This document shows positions 26,568 to 34,932 of a stretch of 64,000 bases of DNA, in pieces. The position numbers and the translations under genes are program-made. The stretch is taken from NCBI RefSeq assembly GCF_000178975.2, contig NC_015064.1, positions 4,245,154-4,309,153 on the forward strand. Direction: 5' to 3'. The notes below the pieces were generated by a model that ran no database searches, had not been told where the DNA came from, and worked only from the letters and a program-made list of their open reading frames with translations. Positions within the stretch are counted from its first letter, which is position 1. Each line of letters begins with the position of its first letter. The stretch comes from Granulicella tundricola MP5ACTX9 (GTDB lineage: Bacteria; Acidobacteriota; Terriglobia; Terriglobales; Acidobacteriaceae).

Positions 26568-28898
26568 ATGCGAATTCTTTGTGCGTCTCTTCTCGTGCTT
26601 TTCGGGCTCAGTGTCCCTGCCGCCTTCGGCCAGACCACCAGCATCTCCGGCATCGTCTACGCGCCCAATGGCAAGCAGCCCCTGCCCAATGTGCTGGTCT
26701 ACGTCCCTACCACCGCCGTGGATGCTTTCACGCCCGGCGTAAGCTGCCCGGTCCCCGGCACCCCTCCCTCCGGAACCCCCCTGGTCGGCACCACCACCGC
26801 CACCGACGGTAGCTTCTCCCTCGGAGGCGTGCCCATCGATCCAGCCGTGCCGCTCGTGATCCAGTCCGGCCGCTGGCGTCGCCAGGTCACCATCGCCACT
26901 GCCGCCGGCGTCAACACAGTAGTCGACCCCAATCTCTCCCGCTTCCCCCGCAATCAGACCGAAGGCGACATCCCCAAGTTCGCTGTCGCCACCGGCTCTC
27001 AGGACCAGGTCGAGTGCGTCCTCCGCAAGGTCGGAGTCGACGACGCCGAGTTCACCAATATGGGAGGAACCGGACGCATCAATCTCTTCTCCGGCAGCGG
27101 CTCGCCCGGCGCACGCATCGACAGTGCCACCCCATCCCAGGTCAACCTCATGACCGACTCCACCGTGCTCAACCAGTACGACGTCCTCATGCTGCCCTGC
27201 CAGGGGAATCAGTACATTCAGCCCGCCGGATCGCTGGCCAACTTCGTCAGCTTCGCTAACGCCGGTGGACGCGTCTACTCCAGCCACTACAGCTACGTCT
27301 GGATGTATAACAACGCGCCCTTCAACTCCGTCGTCAACTGGAAGGTCACGCAGCCGGACCCCGGCACCACAGGCACGGCCACTGTAGACACCTCCTTCTC
27401 GCAGGGTCAGATCCTTTCCAACTGGCTGCAGCTCGTCGGAGCCACCACGACCCTTGGTCAGATCCAGCTCTCCGTGCTCAAGCATGACCTCAACGGTGTC
27501 GTCGCCCCCACTCAGTCCTGGCTTACGCTGAACAACACAGCCCTCAACAACCCCGTGATGCAGTTCGTCTTCAACACCCCCGTCACCACGACCACCAACC
27601 AGTGCGGCCGCGTCCTCTTCAACGAGTACCACGTCGAGCAGCCCACGACCTCGCCTATCAACGTCGCCTTCCCGAGCGAGTGCCCGTCCGCCACCACCGA
27701 CCTCACCCCCCAGGAAAAGCTCCTCGAGTTCAGCCTCTTCGAGCTCACCAGCGACGGCAGCGCCGCAACTCTGACTCCCACCTCACAGGACTTCGGCTCA
27801 GAGCCCGTAGGCTTCACCACGGCGGCCAAGCCCTTCGTCTGGACGAACAACTCAACCTTCCCCGCGGCAGTCACCATTCAAGCCGCATCTGGCGACTTCT
27901 CCGTTGTCTCCCCGGCCTGCGGAACCGTGGCCTCCGGCGCAAGCTGCACCATCAACGTCGTCTTCACCCCCACCGCACTCGGCGCACGCACCGGCACCCT
28001 CTCCGTCGGCTCCGGCACCACCACCCTCACCGCGAGCCTCACCGGCACAGGCGTTCCCGCGCTCGCCCTCTCACCCACACCCACACCCAGTTCCTCAACC
28101 ACCTCCACCTCGCTCGACTTCGGCAGCGTTGACGTGGGAGCCACTGGTGCCCGCACCCTGTTCCTCACCAACAGCGCCTCCGGCGGTCTGCCCTTCCCGC
28201 AACTCACCCTCACCGGTCCTTATTCCGTCTCCTCCAACTGCACCTCCATCGTCCCCGCCAACGGCTCCTGCACCCTCACCGTCACCTTCCACCCCACCAC
28301 CACCGGCGCGAGCCCAGGCTCCATCACCATCAGCTCCGCAGCCGCCGTCGGCCCCACTGCCACCGCGGCCCTCACCGGCAATGGCGTCGACTTTACCTTC
28401 GTCGTCACTCCCGCCTCTGGCAACATCATCGCCGGCTATCCGGTCACGCTCTCTTCGCTCACCTCACCCATCGCCGGCTTCGCCAACCCGGTCACGCTCT
28501 CCTGCGTCACCAACGCACCAGCCACCACCTGCACGCCCAAGTCCGCCACTATCCTCCCCTCCGCACCCATCACGACGGAGATCGACCTGGCCACCACCTC
28601 TCAGTACACCGTCATCGGCTATAGCGGCTTGGGCGGCAACTGGCTCCTGGGCGCGCTCGCCATCGGCACCGGATCGCTCCTCTGGTTCCGCCGCCGCAGT
28701 GCAAGCACCCTCGCCCGAGCCACCCTGGTCGCCCTGCTTCTCGCGGTAGCCAGCCTCTCCGTCACCGGTTGCTCCGGCAAGCTCCCGGCCGAGAACTCGT
28801 CCTACACCAAACCCGGCAGCTACAGCTTCACCATCACCGCCACAGACGGCTTCCTAGTCCACACCGCCACCTATAACCTGACCGTCACCTCCAAGTAA
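26568..28898 (+). CDS. Secreted choice-of-anchor D (HYDIN/ASPM-like Ig) repeat protein
   Basis: A 776-residue exported protein. Signal peptide MRILCASLLVLFGLSVPAAFG is followed by a carboxypeptidase-regulatory-like fold (ISGIVYAPNGKQPLPNVLVYVP). A central domain of about 300 residues has no recognised family. Two choice-of-anchor D units follow, each marked by LDFGS / QDFGSEPVG and CTINVVFTPTALGARTGTLSV. Near residue 690 a hydrophobic segment with an arginine cluster (GALAIGTGSLLWFRRRS) precedes a second hydrophobic stretch ending in the lipobox-like SVTGCSG, after which comes a last Ig-like tail. Probably a surface or envelope adhesion or scaffold protein; no enzyme motif was seen. Confidence 0.82.
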   Translation: MRILCASLLVLFGLSVPAAFGQTTSISGIVYAPNGKQPLPNVLVYVPTTAVDAFTPGVSCPVPGTPPSGTPLVGTTTATDGSFSLGGVPIDPAVPLVIQSGRWRRQVTIATAAGVNTVVDPNLSRFPRNQTEGDIPKFAVATGSQDQVECVLRKVGVDDAEFTNMGGTGRINLFSGSGSPGARIDSATPSQVNLMTDSTVLNQYDVLMLPCQGNQYIQPAGSLANFVSFANAGGRVYSSHYSYVWMYNNAPFNSVVNWKVTQPDPGTTGTATVDTSFSQGQILSNWLQLVGATTTLGQIQLSVLKHDLNGVVAPTQSWLTLNNTALNNPVMQFVFNTPVTTTTNQCGRVLFNEYHVEQPTTSPINVAFPSECPSATTDLTPQEKLLEFSLFELTSDGSAATLTPTSQDFGSEPVGFTTAAKPFVWTNNSTFPAAVTIQAASGDFSVVSPACGTVASGASCTINVVFTPTALGARTGTLSVGSGTTTLTASLTGTGVPALALSPTPTPSSSTTSTSLDFGSVDVGATGARTLFLTNSASGGLPFPQLTLTGPYSVSSNCTSIVPANGSCTLTVTFHPTTTGASPGSITISSAAAVGPTATAALTGNGVDFTFVVTPASGNIIAGYPVTLSSLTSPIAGFANPVTLSCVTNAPATTCTPKSATILPSAPITTEIDLATTSQYTVIGYSGLGGNWLLGALAIGTGSLLWFRRRSASTLARATLVALLLAVASLSVTGCSGKLPAENSSYTKPGSYSFTITATDGFLVHTATYNLTVTSK

Positions 28899-28918
28899 GT
28901 CATACCAACCCGCACCAA

Positions 28919-29003
28919 AACGTCAAGGCGGATTGAGCAGCCCCTAAGGGTTTGCCCAATCCGCCTTGATCCGTTTCTATCGCTTCTATCCGCGTTCCGC
29001 CTT
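28919..29003. repeat. Dispersed repeat with hairpin between convergent genes
   Basis: AAGGCGGATTG (28925-28935) pairs with CAATCCGCCTT (28957-28967). This is followed by ATCCGTTTCTATCGCTTC and CCGCGTTCCGCCTTTAC, the common core of the GGCGTAACGCGGATAAG family. The hairpin could act as a terminator for both the repeat-protein gene and the M28 peptidase gene. Confidence 0.7.
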
Positions 29004-30733
29004 TACTTCACAGCCCCCGGATAGATCCCCTCAATCGCCGCACTCCGAGCTTTATCCGTCTCCGGATGCGGGAACGGCTTCCTTGGCATCATCGCCTCGC
29101 GCTGGCTCGTATTGTAGAGGAAGATCGCCTCCACCACCGCGGCCTGCTCCAGGTCAGCCTGGTGCAACCGGTCATACGTGTCCATGTCCGAGTGGTGCGT
29201 CCTGGTCTCATAGTCCATCGGGTCCTGGATGAACTGGAACCCAGGCAACCCAACCGCGTCATAGCTCAGGTGATCTGTCCCACCCGTATTCCGGTAGGAG
29301 ATCGTTGACACCCCGAGATCTGCCAAGGGGGCGATCCACTGCTTGAAGATCGGCCCGATCGCCCAGTTCTCCTGCGTATATACGCCCCGAACCTTGCCGG
29401 TCCCATTGTCCAGGTTGTAGTAAGCATCCAGCGTCTCCCACTCCTTGGTCGTCGTCAGCGGACCATGCGCCCGCAGAAACGCCGGAACGTTGGGGTCCGA
29501 CGGTGGATCATTAAAGGTCCCAAAGTGCTGCTTCACATAGCCACCCGACCCAAACAGACCCTCTTCCTCGCCAGACCACAACGCGATCCGGATCGTCCGC
29601 CTCATCGGCACGTTCAGCGCCTTCAGAATGCGCACCGCCTCCATCGCGACGATCGAGCCCGCACCGTTATCCGTAGCGCCCGTTCCCGAGATCCACGAAT
29701 CCAGATGCCCGCCCACCATGACGACCTCATTCTTCAGCTTCGGATCGGTACCCGGAATCTCCGCCACCGTATCGAACCCATGCTCATGATCGCCCGTGAA
29801 CTTGGTCTCGATATTGATCTCGACCGAAACAGGAACATGGTTCGTGATGAGCCGTGCCAGCCGGTTGTAATGCTCGATCATCATCACCGCAGAAGGCACG
29901 TTGACCGCGCCCTCCCTGCTCTGGGCGTTCCGGGATAGGTTCGCGCCGTTATCGTCAAAGATCACGCCCGTCCCGCCGCCGCCACCGGAGTCACGCGAAG
30001 GCTGAATAATTGCCGCCGGATTATCCGCCAGTACGACCTTCAGCAGCGCAGCCCGCTGCGCCTGCATGCGAACCCGGTCCGCCATCAACTGCTGGATGTT
30101 CGGCGCGCCCGGCCGGCCACCCGCTGTCGGATAGCTCTCCATCTCCTTCAACTCGGCGTCGGTATATCGCTTGAACAGGGGCTCCGTAATATCCGGCGTA
30201 GGCCGCATCGCACCCAGCAGCACGATCTTGCCTGTCATCGTCCCCTTCAGCTTCGCCGCATCCGCCGTAGCCGGATCGATATACACCAGCTCACCCGTTA
30301 CCGGACCCTTCGTCGAAGGCGACCACGGTGCAGCCTGGCACCAAAGCGGCTCCGGATCAGGCCCCACCATCCGGGCCCACGTATTGATCTGCTGCCACCC
30401 CATCCCGAACTCGCCCCAGTCCTCCAGATGCGCGTTCTCCAAGCCAATCTTCGTCAGCGTATCCCGCGTCCACGCATTGGCCTTCGCCATATTCGGTGAG
30501 CCCGTCAGCCGCGGCCCAATGCCATCCGAAAGCGCCCCGCCAAACTCCATCACATGCGAGTGCTTCAACCCCTCCTCGCGAATCCGCGAGTACATGGTCA
30601 GGTCGATATCTTCGGTCGCAGGCTGCGCCCCGTAGTAGGAAGGAACCTTATCAACGTGCTTCTGGGCGATAGCAAGCGGCACAACCGCGCTTGCAAGGAC
30701 AAAGGATGCAGCAACTCCACGAACGAAAAACAT
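29003..30733 (-). CDS. Secreted M28-family zinc aminopeptidase with PA domain
   Basis: A 576-residue exported peptidase resembling carboxypeptidase Q / aminopeptidase S. The start at 30733 gives the signal peptide MFFVRGVAASFVLASAVVPLAIA; a GGAG box lies upstream. A protease-associated (PA) insert occupies roughly residues 110-260. The M28 catalytic core follows, with co-catalytic zinc ligands in VMVGGHLDSW, GATDNGAGS, WSGEEEGLFG (catalytic Glu and ligand) and RTHHSDMDTYDRL. It probably trims peptides in the periplasm or outside the cell, in keeping with the protein-scavenging habit of the group. Confidence 0.92.
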   Translation of the reverse strand: MFFVRGVAASFVLASAVVPLAIAQKHVDKVPSYYGAQPATEDIDLTMYSRIREEGLKHSHVMEFGGALSDGIGPRLTGSPNMAKANAWTRDTLTKIGLENAHLEDWGEFGMGWQQINTWARMVGPDPEPLWCQAAPWSPSTKGPVTGELVYIDPATADAAKLKGTMTGKIVLLGAMRPTPDITEPLFKRYTDAELKEMESYPTAGGRPGAPNIQQLMADRVRMQAQRAALLKVVLADNPAAIIQPSRDSGGGGGTGVIFDDNGANLSRNAQSREGAVNVPSAVMMIEHYNRLARLITNHVPVSVEINIETKFTGDHEHGFDTVAEIPGTDPKLKNEVVMVGGHLDSWISGTGATDNGAGSIVAMEAVRILKALNVPMRRTIRIALWSGEEEGLFGSGGYVKQHFGTFNDPPSDPNVPAFLRAHGPLTTTKEWETLDAYYNLDNGTGKVRGVYTQENWAIGPIFKQWIAPLADLGVSTISYRNTGGTDHLSYDAVGLPGFQFIQDPMDYETRTHHSDMDTYDRLHQADLEQAAVVEAIFLYNTSQREAMMPRKPFPHPETDKARSAAIEGIYPGAVK

Positions 30734-30794
30734 GGGCAGGGCTCTCCGAGAAAGATTTGGGAGCCCCCAGACTACCAGACCAGCCAGCCGCGAC

Positions 30795-31055
30795 TTACTT
30801 CTTGCGCGCTTCCATAATTGCAATGCGTTCGCTGATAGGAGCTACCTGCCGGTAGACCTCCACTTGGTTGTTAGCCCGGAGCGCTGCCAATTCAGACCGC
30901 ATCTCCGCTCGGAACGCATCCAGCGTCTTCATGACCGCATCGTGCTCAATCGCACTCTGTGTCTTCAGCGCGTCCACCTTCGCTGTCAAAGCCTTGAGAT
31001 CTGGAGCCACGATGTCCTGCACTACCTGCCGTACACCGCTGATCACGTCGCTCAT
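30795..31055 (-). CDS. Small coiled-coil protein of unknown function
   Basis: An 86-residue acidic/basic helical protein starting MSDVISGVRQVVQDIVAPDLKA. Heptad-like spacing of hydrophobic residues (LKALTAKVDALKTQ, VMKTLDAFRAEMRSELAAL) suggests one long coiled coil. No cysteine, signal peptide or known motif. Its stop lies 61 bases before the M28 peptidase start on the same strand, so co-transcription is possible. A GGAGATTC ribosome site precedes the ATG. Confidence 0.7.
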   Translation of the reverse strand: MSDVISGVRQVVQDIVAPDLKALTAKVDALKTQSAIEHDAVMKTLDAFRAEMRSELAALRANNQVEVYRQVAPISERIAIMEARKK

Positions 31056-31084
31056 ATGAATCTCCGGAAAAGCTTGTAGACAGA

Positions 31085-31139
31085 TTACACGTTCTATCCG
31101 CCCTGATCCGTTCCTATCCCTCTGATCCGCGTTACGCCT
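31085..31139. repeat. Dispersed repeat, CTATCCGCCCTGATCC...GCGTTACGCC copy
   Basis: CTATCCGCCCTGATCCGTTC, then TATCCCTCTGATCCGCGTTACGCCTTTAC, nearly the same as 28960-29003. The end of the repeat directly abuts the stop codon of the next gene (31140), as it also does at 29003. Confidence 0.7.
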
Positions 31140-31610
31140 TTACAGCCCCAACTCCGACAACCCAGCATGATCCACCGGCCTAGGCCCCTGCGGCCAAAAG
31201 AACAACCGATCTCCCTCCGCAATCGCCAGGTCATTGATGCTCGCATGCCTCACCCGCATCAATCCCACCTCATCGAACTCCCACAACTCATTCCCATAGG
31301 ACCGGAACCACTGCCCCTCGGCGTCATGCCACTCATAGCAGAACCGCACCGCCATGCGGTTCTCCTTGAAGCCCCACAGCTCCTTGATCAGCCGATACTC
31401 CTGCTCGCGCTCCCACTTGCCCGTCAGAAACGCGACGATCTCTTCGCGCCCATTCACAAACTCCGCCCGGTTCCGCCACTTGCTGTCAACCGTGTAAGCC
31501 AGCGAAACCTGCGCCGGATTCCGCGAGTTCCAACCATCCTCAGCCTTCCGAACCTTGGCCTTGGCCGTCTCCATCGTAAAAGGTGGCACCAGCACTAAAG
31601 CATCACTCAT
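31140..31610 (-). CDS. DUF1348 / NTF2-like (SnoaL fold) protein
   Basis: A 156-residue protein of the DUF1348 family, members of the NTF2-like superfamily of small cone-shaped ligand-binding or isomerase-like proteins. Diagnostic segments are AEDGWNSRNPAQVSLAYTVDSKWRNRAEFVNGREEI, FLTGKWEREQEYRLIKELWG, RFCYEWHDAEGQWFRSYGNELWEFDEVGLMRVRHASIND and FFWPQGPRP. No signal peptide. The natural ligand is unknown. Confidence 0.88.
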   Translation of the reverse strand: MSDALVLVPPFTMETAKAKVRKAEDGWNSRNPAQVSLAYTVDSKWRNRAEFVNGREEIVAFLTGKWEREQEYRLIKELWGFKENRMAVRFCYEWHDAEGQWFRSYGNELWEFDEVGLMRVRHASINDLAIAEGDRLFFWPQGPRPVDHAGLSELGL

Positions 31611-31622
31611 GATCGAACTCCT

Positions 31623-31928
31623 CTAAGCCTTCCGCCCCATCCGCTTCGCCCACATCGTCCCCAGGTACCCCAGCGCGACGACCGCAAACAGAATCCCCAC
31701 CGGCAGCCCCACACGCGAGTAGCTGTACGAATAATCCACCGTATGGTGCCCGCCGGCGTTATAAATCAGCAGCCCTACGATCGCAAAAAACGTAGCCCCA
31801 AAGAACCCCATAAAGCCTGTCGCGAGCCCCATCAGCAGCGAAGCAAACCACCCCAGGTCCTTCATTGGAATCCCGAAGAGGTATCCTCCTCCCAGCGTGC
31901 GCGGCGTGTCGTAAGCGGTCTGACTCAT
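31623..31928 (-). CDS. Small two- or three-helix membrane protein, unknown function
   Basis: 101 residues with two clear hydrophobic segments (LGWFASLLMGLATGFMGFFGATFFAIVGLLIY and VGLPVGILFAVVALGYLGTMWA) and a basic C-terminus (KRMGRKA), so the C-terminus is probably cytoplasmic. The middle loop is rich in Tyr and Ser (VDYSYSYSRV). AAGGAG lies 15 bases before the start. Only 20 bases separate this start from that of the divergent gene at 31949. Confidence 0.72.
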   Translation of the reverse strand: MSQTAYDTPRTLGGGYLFGIPMKDLGWFASLLMGLATGFMGFFGATFFAIVGLLIYNAGGHHTVDYSYSYSRVGLPVGILFAVVALGYLGTMWAKRMGRKA

Positions 31929-31948
31929 ACCAAGTAGAATAACTCCTT

Positions 31949-32731
31949 ATGGCAGAGGTTGGACAAAGCGGTTTGGTCAAGGCAACAGACGCAGCGCAGG
32001 CAATGACGCTGCAGCACGCGGCAAACGGAATCGTATACGCACACGCAGGCGAAACCCAACTGGTCGAAACCGACCTCGCCCGCCTCGTCCAGGCCGTGCC
32101 CGCGCCCATCGCCGCGGCCCTCAAGGACAAGTCCTACTACTTCGTCCCCCTCGCCCTCGCAGAGCCTCGCCGCGACGGCCACCGCGGCACAGAAGAGACC
32201 CTCGTCTCGCCCATCTACACCGCGGCCCTCGGCGACGAGGCCATCTGCCACCGCAACGTCACCCTCCCCAGCGCGCCCGACGGCTCCGCCCGCGAAGGCG
32301 TCTTCATCTCCGTCCGCCTCCTCAACGATCGCTTCGCCCTCTCCTTCGAGTTCTTCATCAACGTCGGCCACGCCTTCGTCGACGCCGCCGGCGTTCCCGC
32401 CGAGTTCACCGACCTCATCTGGGCCCAGGCCATCGCAGACATCCGCGGAGAAACCAGCCAGGACTCCTGGGAGAGCCGCACCGCCGCGCTGGCGGACCGC
32501 AACCATCCCGACGAAAAGGCCAAGCTTGAGTTCTCCGAAGCCGCCTTCTCGGACGCCTTGGCGATCTACCAACTCTCCCTGGCAGTCGACTTCGACTACT
32601 CCGAACTCCGCGAGCGCGAGTACCCCCTCCTAGCCCCTACCGCCCTCGCCGAACGCCTCAAGCTGGTAGCCAAACTCTTCCCCCCCAACAAGGACTACGA
32701 GTTCTCCATCCGCTACCGCCGCCGCGCCTAG
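31949..32731 (+). CDS. Conserved-looking cytoplasmic protein of unknown function
   Basis: A 260-residue protein with no recognised domain, signal peptide or membrane helix. It is rich in acidic residues and alternates predicted strands (EGVFISVRLLNDRFALSFEFFINVG) and helices. The C-terminus ends in a basic RYRRRA. Codon use is strongly GC3-biased like its neighbours, supporting real coding. It is divergent from a membrane-protein gene with only 20 bases between starts, and has no good ribosome site, so a leaderless message or a slightly different start is possible. Confidence 0.7.
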   Translation: MAEVGQSGLVKATDAAQAMTLQHAANGIVYAHAGETQLVETDLARLVQAVPAPIAAALKDKSYYFVPLALAEPRRDGHRGTEETLVSPIYTAALGDEAICHRNVTLPSAPDGSAREGVFISVRLLNDRFALSFEFFINVGHAFVDAAGVPAEFTDLIWAQAIADIRGETSQDSWESRTAALADRNHPDEKAKLEFSEAAFSDALAIYQLSLAVDFDYSELREREYPLLAPTALAERLKLVAKLFPPNKDYEFSIRYRRRA

Positions 32732-33294
32732 AAGGCAACAAAAAGCTGGAAGCTCACGGCTGGAAGCTGACAGCTGGAAGAAAACCCCGCCACGACCGTC
32801 ACCCAGATAACAACCATCAACCCCTCACGACCGTCATTCTGAGCGCAGCGAAGAATCTCCTTAGCTGCATTTGCAGTTGCCGTTGTTTGTTCTGGTCTGT
32901 CATTCTGCGCGAAGCGGAGAATCTCCGTAGCTATTGTTGCCATTGCTCTTGCCGTTCCAAGTTACCGTAAGTGCAGCCAATAATCGATCCCGTAAAGCAT
33001 CTACTATCAAAGCTTTACAACTATTTTCCGCGACAACACCCCAAAACTCACGTGTCAATACCCCACCGCCCAAAAATCTGAGCTAACCCCAACATTCAAA
33101 ACCACTTCCACCCCAAAAATAAATGGCGTATTTACCCCACTCACCTTGGTAAAATAGAAGAAGAGAAAAATCAGGACGAACCACCGTCGTGAGCCAACCT
33201 CTAATCCCTTTTAAACAGAAGCCTTACAAGCCAGTCCAGACCTAACTCATTTCCTTTGAAGACTTTGCCTACTTCAGGGGGGGAGGGGGGGTAC
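32732..33294. other. Non-coding gap with repeats and a G-poor, AT-rich tract
   Basis: 32732-32945 holds degenerate copies of the CATTCTGAGCG...GAAGAATCTCC repeat (32838-32866 and 32898-32932) with GCATTTGCAGTTGCCGTTG-type filler. 32950-33250 is far poorer in G on the plus strand than its surroundings (runs such as ACCCCAAAA and CCACCCCAAAAATAAATGG). It contains TTGGTAAAATAG near 33146 and a G7AG7 run at 33277-33291 just before ruvA ends. No ORF or clear RNA fold was recognised. Confidence 0.5.
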
Positions 33295-33885
33295 CTACCG
33301 GATGTGATTCATAGCCGCCCGGAACAGCACCTCAAAGCTCCCCGCAGCACCCGGATCACGCAACGCCATCTCGATGGCCTTCTGCGCCTGCGGCCTCGCA
33401 TACCCCAGGTTCACCAGCGCCGAAAGCACATCGTCCCCAGCCGGCCCATGACTCTGCACCGCCGCCACTGGGGCTGTGGCCATGTCGTCCAGCTTGTCTT
33501 TGAGCTCCAGTACCACCCGCTCGGCGGTCTTCTTGCCGATGCCCGGAATCTTCACCAGCGTGTCGTGATCCCCACCCCGGATCGCCGTCACCAACCGGTC
33601 CGCCGCAATGCCGCTCAAAACCGTAATCGCCAGCTTCGGCCCGATGCCGGTAATCGTCAACAGCTTCTCGAACAGGCTCTTCTCCTGCCGGTCCGAGAAC
33701 CCAAACAGCGCAAGCTGCTCTTCCGCCACCTTGGTGAAGATAAACAGCTTAGCCTCCGCCCCCTCGCGCGGCAGCGCGGAGTACGTCGCGACCGAGATGG
33801 CCACGTCGTATCCCACGCCCCCGCACTCCACAACAGCCTGGTTTGTAGACTTGAAAAGCAGCAACCCGCGCAGATGAGCAATCAT
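33295..33885 (-). CDS. ruvA: Holliday junction helicase subunit RuvA
   Basis: RuvA binds four-way junctions and loads the RuvB motor. The 196-residue protein has the N-terminal OB fold (MIAHLRGLLLFKSTNQAVVECGGVGYDV), tandem helix-hairpin-helix motifs (LLTITGIGPKLAITVLSG and LVKIPGIGKKTAERVVLELKDKL) and the C-terminal RuvB-contact domain (DDVLSALVNLGYARPQAQKAI). It begins 16 bases after the pspA stop on the same strand, so it may be read through from the PspA-flotillin operon. No ruvB or ruvC is nearby. Confidence 0.96.
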   Translation of the reverse strand: MIAHLRGLLLFKSTNQAVVECGGVGYDVAISVATYSALPREGAEAKLFIFTKVAEEQLALFGFSDRQEKSLFEKLLTITGIGPKLAITVLSGIAADRLVTAIRGGDHDTLVKIPGIGKKTAERVVLELKDKLDDMATAPVAAVQSHGPAGDDVLSALVNLGYARPQAQKAIEMALRDPGAAGSFEVLFRAAMNHIR

Positions 33886-33901
33886 CCCTGAATTGTAGAA
33901 C

Positions 33902-34591
33902 TCAGTTGGTGCCGTTGCTCAGACGAGGGTGGTTCTCCTTCAGCTCCAGCAGCAGAGCCTCAATCTGGTCCTCCTGCTCCAGTGACTGGAACCGGTCCTC
34001 CAGCGTATCGCTGCCCGCAATCGCCCGAACCGTCCGGTTGGTCGAAGCCGTCAGCTCACCCGCAGCAACGGTAGCATTCAGCCGCTCCAGCCGAGCTGCC
34101 CGCTCGCCCGCCGAAAGCAGCGCCTGCCCCGGATCAGACTTCGCCAGCGCTTTATTCCGCCGATGCTGAGCCAGCAGCAGCTCGATCCGAGCCTTGGTCT
34201 CGGTCAGCTTGCCCTGCAGCTTGGAGTACGCAGACCGCAGCGTATCGGCCTCGGCCGTCTGATCCGTATGCTGCTGCGCAAAGCCCTCCCCCAGCTTCTG
34301 GTGGGAGAGCGAACGCTCCAGCGCCGCACGCGCCAGGTCGTCCTGCTGCTTGCCCACCGCGAGCTCGGCCTTGCGGCGCCACTCGGCCGCCTGGGCCTCA
34401 TGCTCCTGCTGCTGCTTGCCCAGCCGGTGCTGGTCGGCAATAGCCACTGCCACCTGGGTCTTCACCTGGAGCAGTTGATTTTCCATGTCGAGCACGATCT
34501 GCTTCGACAGCTTCTCAGGATCTTCGGCCTTGTCCAGCAGGTCGTTCAGATTCGCACGCAGCAGAGTAGAAACACGTTCGAGGAGAGCCAT
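33902..34591 (-). CDS. pspA: PspA/IM30 (ESCRT-III-like) membrane-repair protein
   Basis: A 229-residue peripheral membrane protein, almost entirely coiled coil. The N-terminal amphipathic helix (MALLERVSTLLRANLNDLL) and the conserved segment DKAEDPEKLSKQIVLDMENQLLQVKTQVAVAIADQHRL identify the PspA/IM30/Vipp1 family, whose oligomers patch damaged inner membranes. The C-terminus (DQIEALLLELKENH) matches the helix that ends PspA. An AGGA box precedes the ATG. It is the last member of a run with flotillin and NfeD, which in Bacillus also work with PspA-like proteins. Confidence 0.92.
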   Translation of the reverse strand: MALLERVSTLLRANLNDLLDKAEDPEKLSKQIVLDMENQLLQVKTQVAVAIADQHRLGKQQQEHEAQAAEWRRKAELAVGKQQDDLARAALERSLSHQKLGEGFAQQHTDQTAEADTLRSAYSKLQGKLTETKARIELLLAQHRRNKALAKSDPGQALLSAGERAARLERLNATVAAGELTASTNRTVRAIAGSDTLEDRFQSLEQEDQIEALLLELKENHPRLSNGTN

Positions 34592-34624
34592 GGCAACATC
34601 CTTTCGGGTAGAACAGGGCAGCCC

Positions 34625-34849
34625 TTAGAAGCGCCGCCCGGTGAAGATACGGTCCAGCGCCACAAGCGCCAGGATCGAGAACAGGGAACCGCCAAGACCG
34701 TGACGGCGACGGCCATAACCGCCGTAGTTCCCGTAGCCGCCGTAACCGAACGGTTGCCGGTAACTGCGGTAACGGAACGGACGAGTAAACAAACGAACGA
34801 CGTGAATCACAAGGAGGATAGGAAGCACGATGAAGAGAAGCGTGAACAT
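34625..34849 (-). CDS. Small membrane protein with Gly/Tyr/Arg-rich segment
   Basis: 74 residues: an N-terminal membrane helix (MFTLLFIVLPILLVIHVVRLF), then a low-complexity stretch of YGGYGNYGGYG type flanked by arginines, then a second hydrophobic helix (GGSLFSILALVALDRIF). The Gly-Tyr repeats resemble self-associating low-complexity segments. It sits between flotillin (83 bases upstream) and pspA (33 bases downstream) on the same strand, so it is probably a component or anchor of that membrane module. No known family was recognised. Confidence 0.75.
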   Translation of the reverse strand: MFTLLFIVLPILLVIHVVRLFTRPFRYRSYRQPFGYGGYGNYGGYGRRRHGLGGSLFSILALVALDRIFTGRRF

Positions 34850-34932
34850 TGAAGAACCCTCGCAGGGGAACTGGTTAGAGGTTGGTAGGAGCCCACGCGC
34901 CGCTTGAAAGCAGTGCGTGGGCTCGTTGTGAG

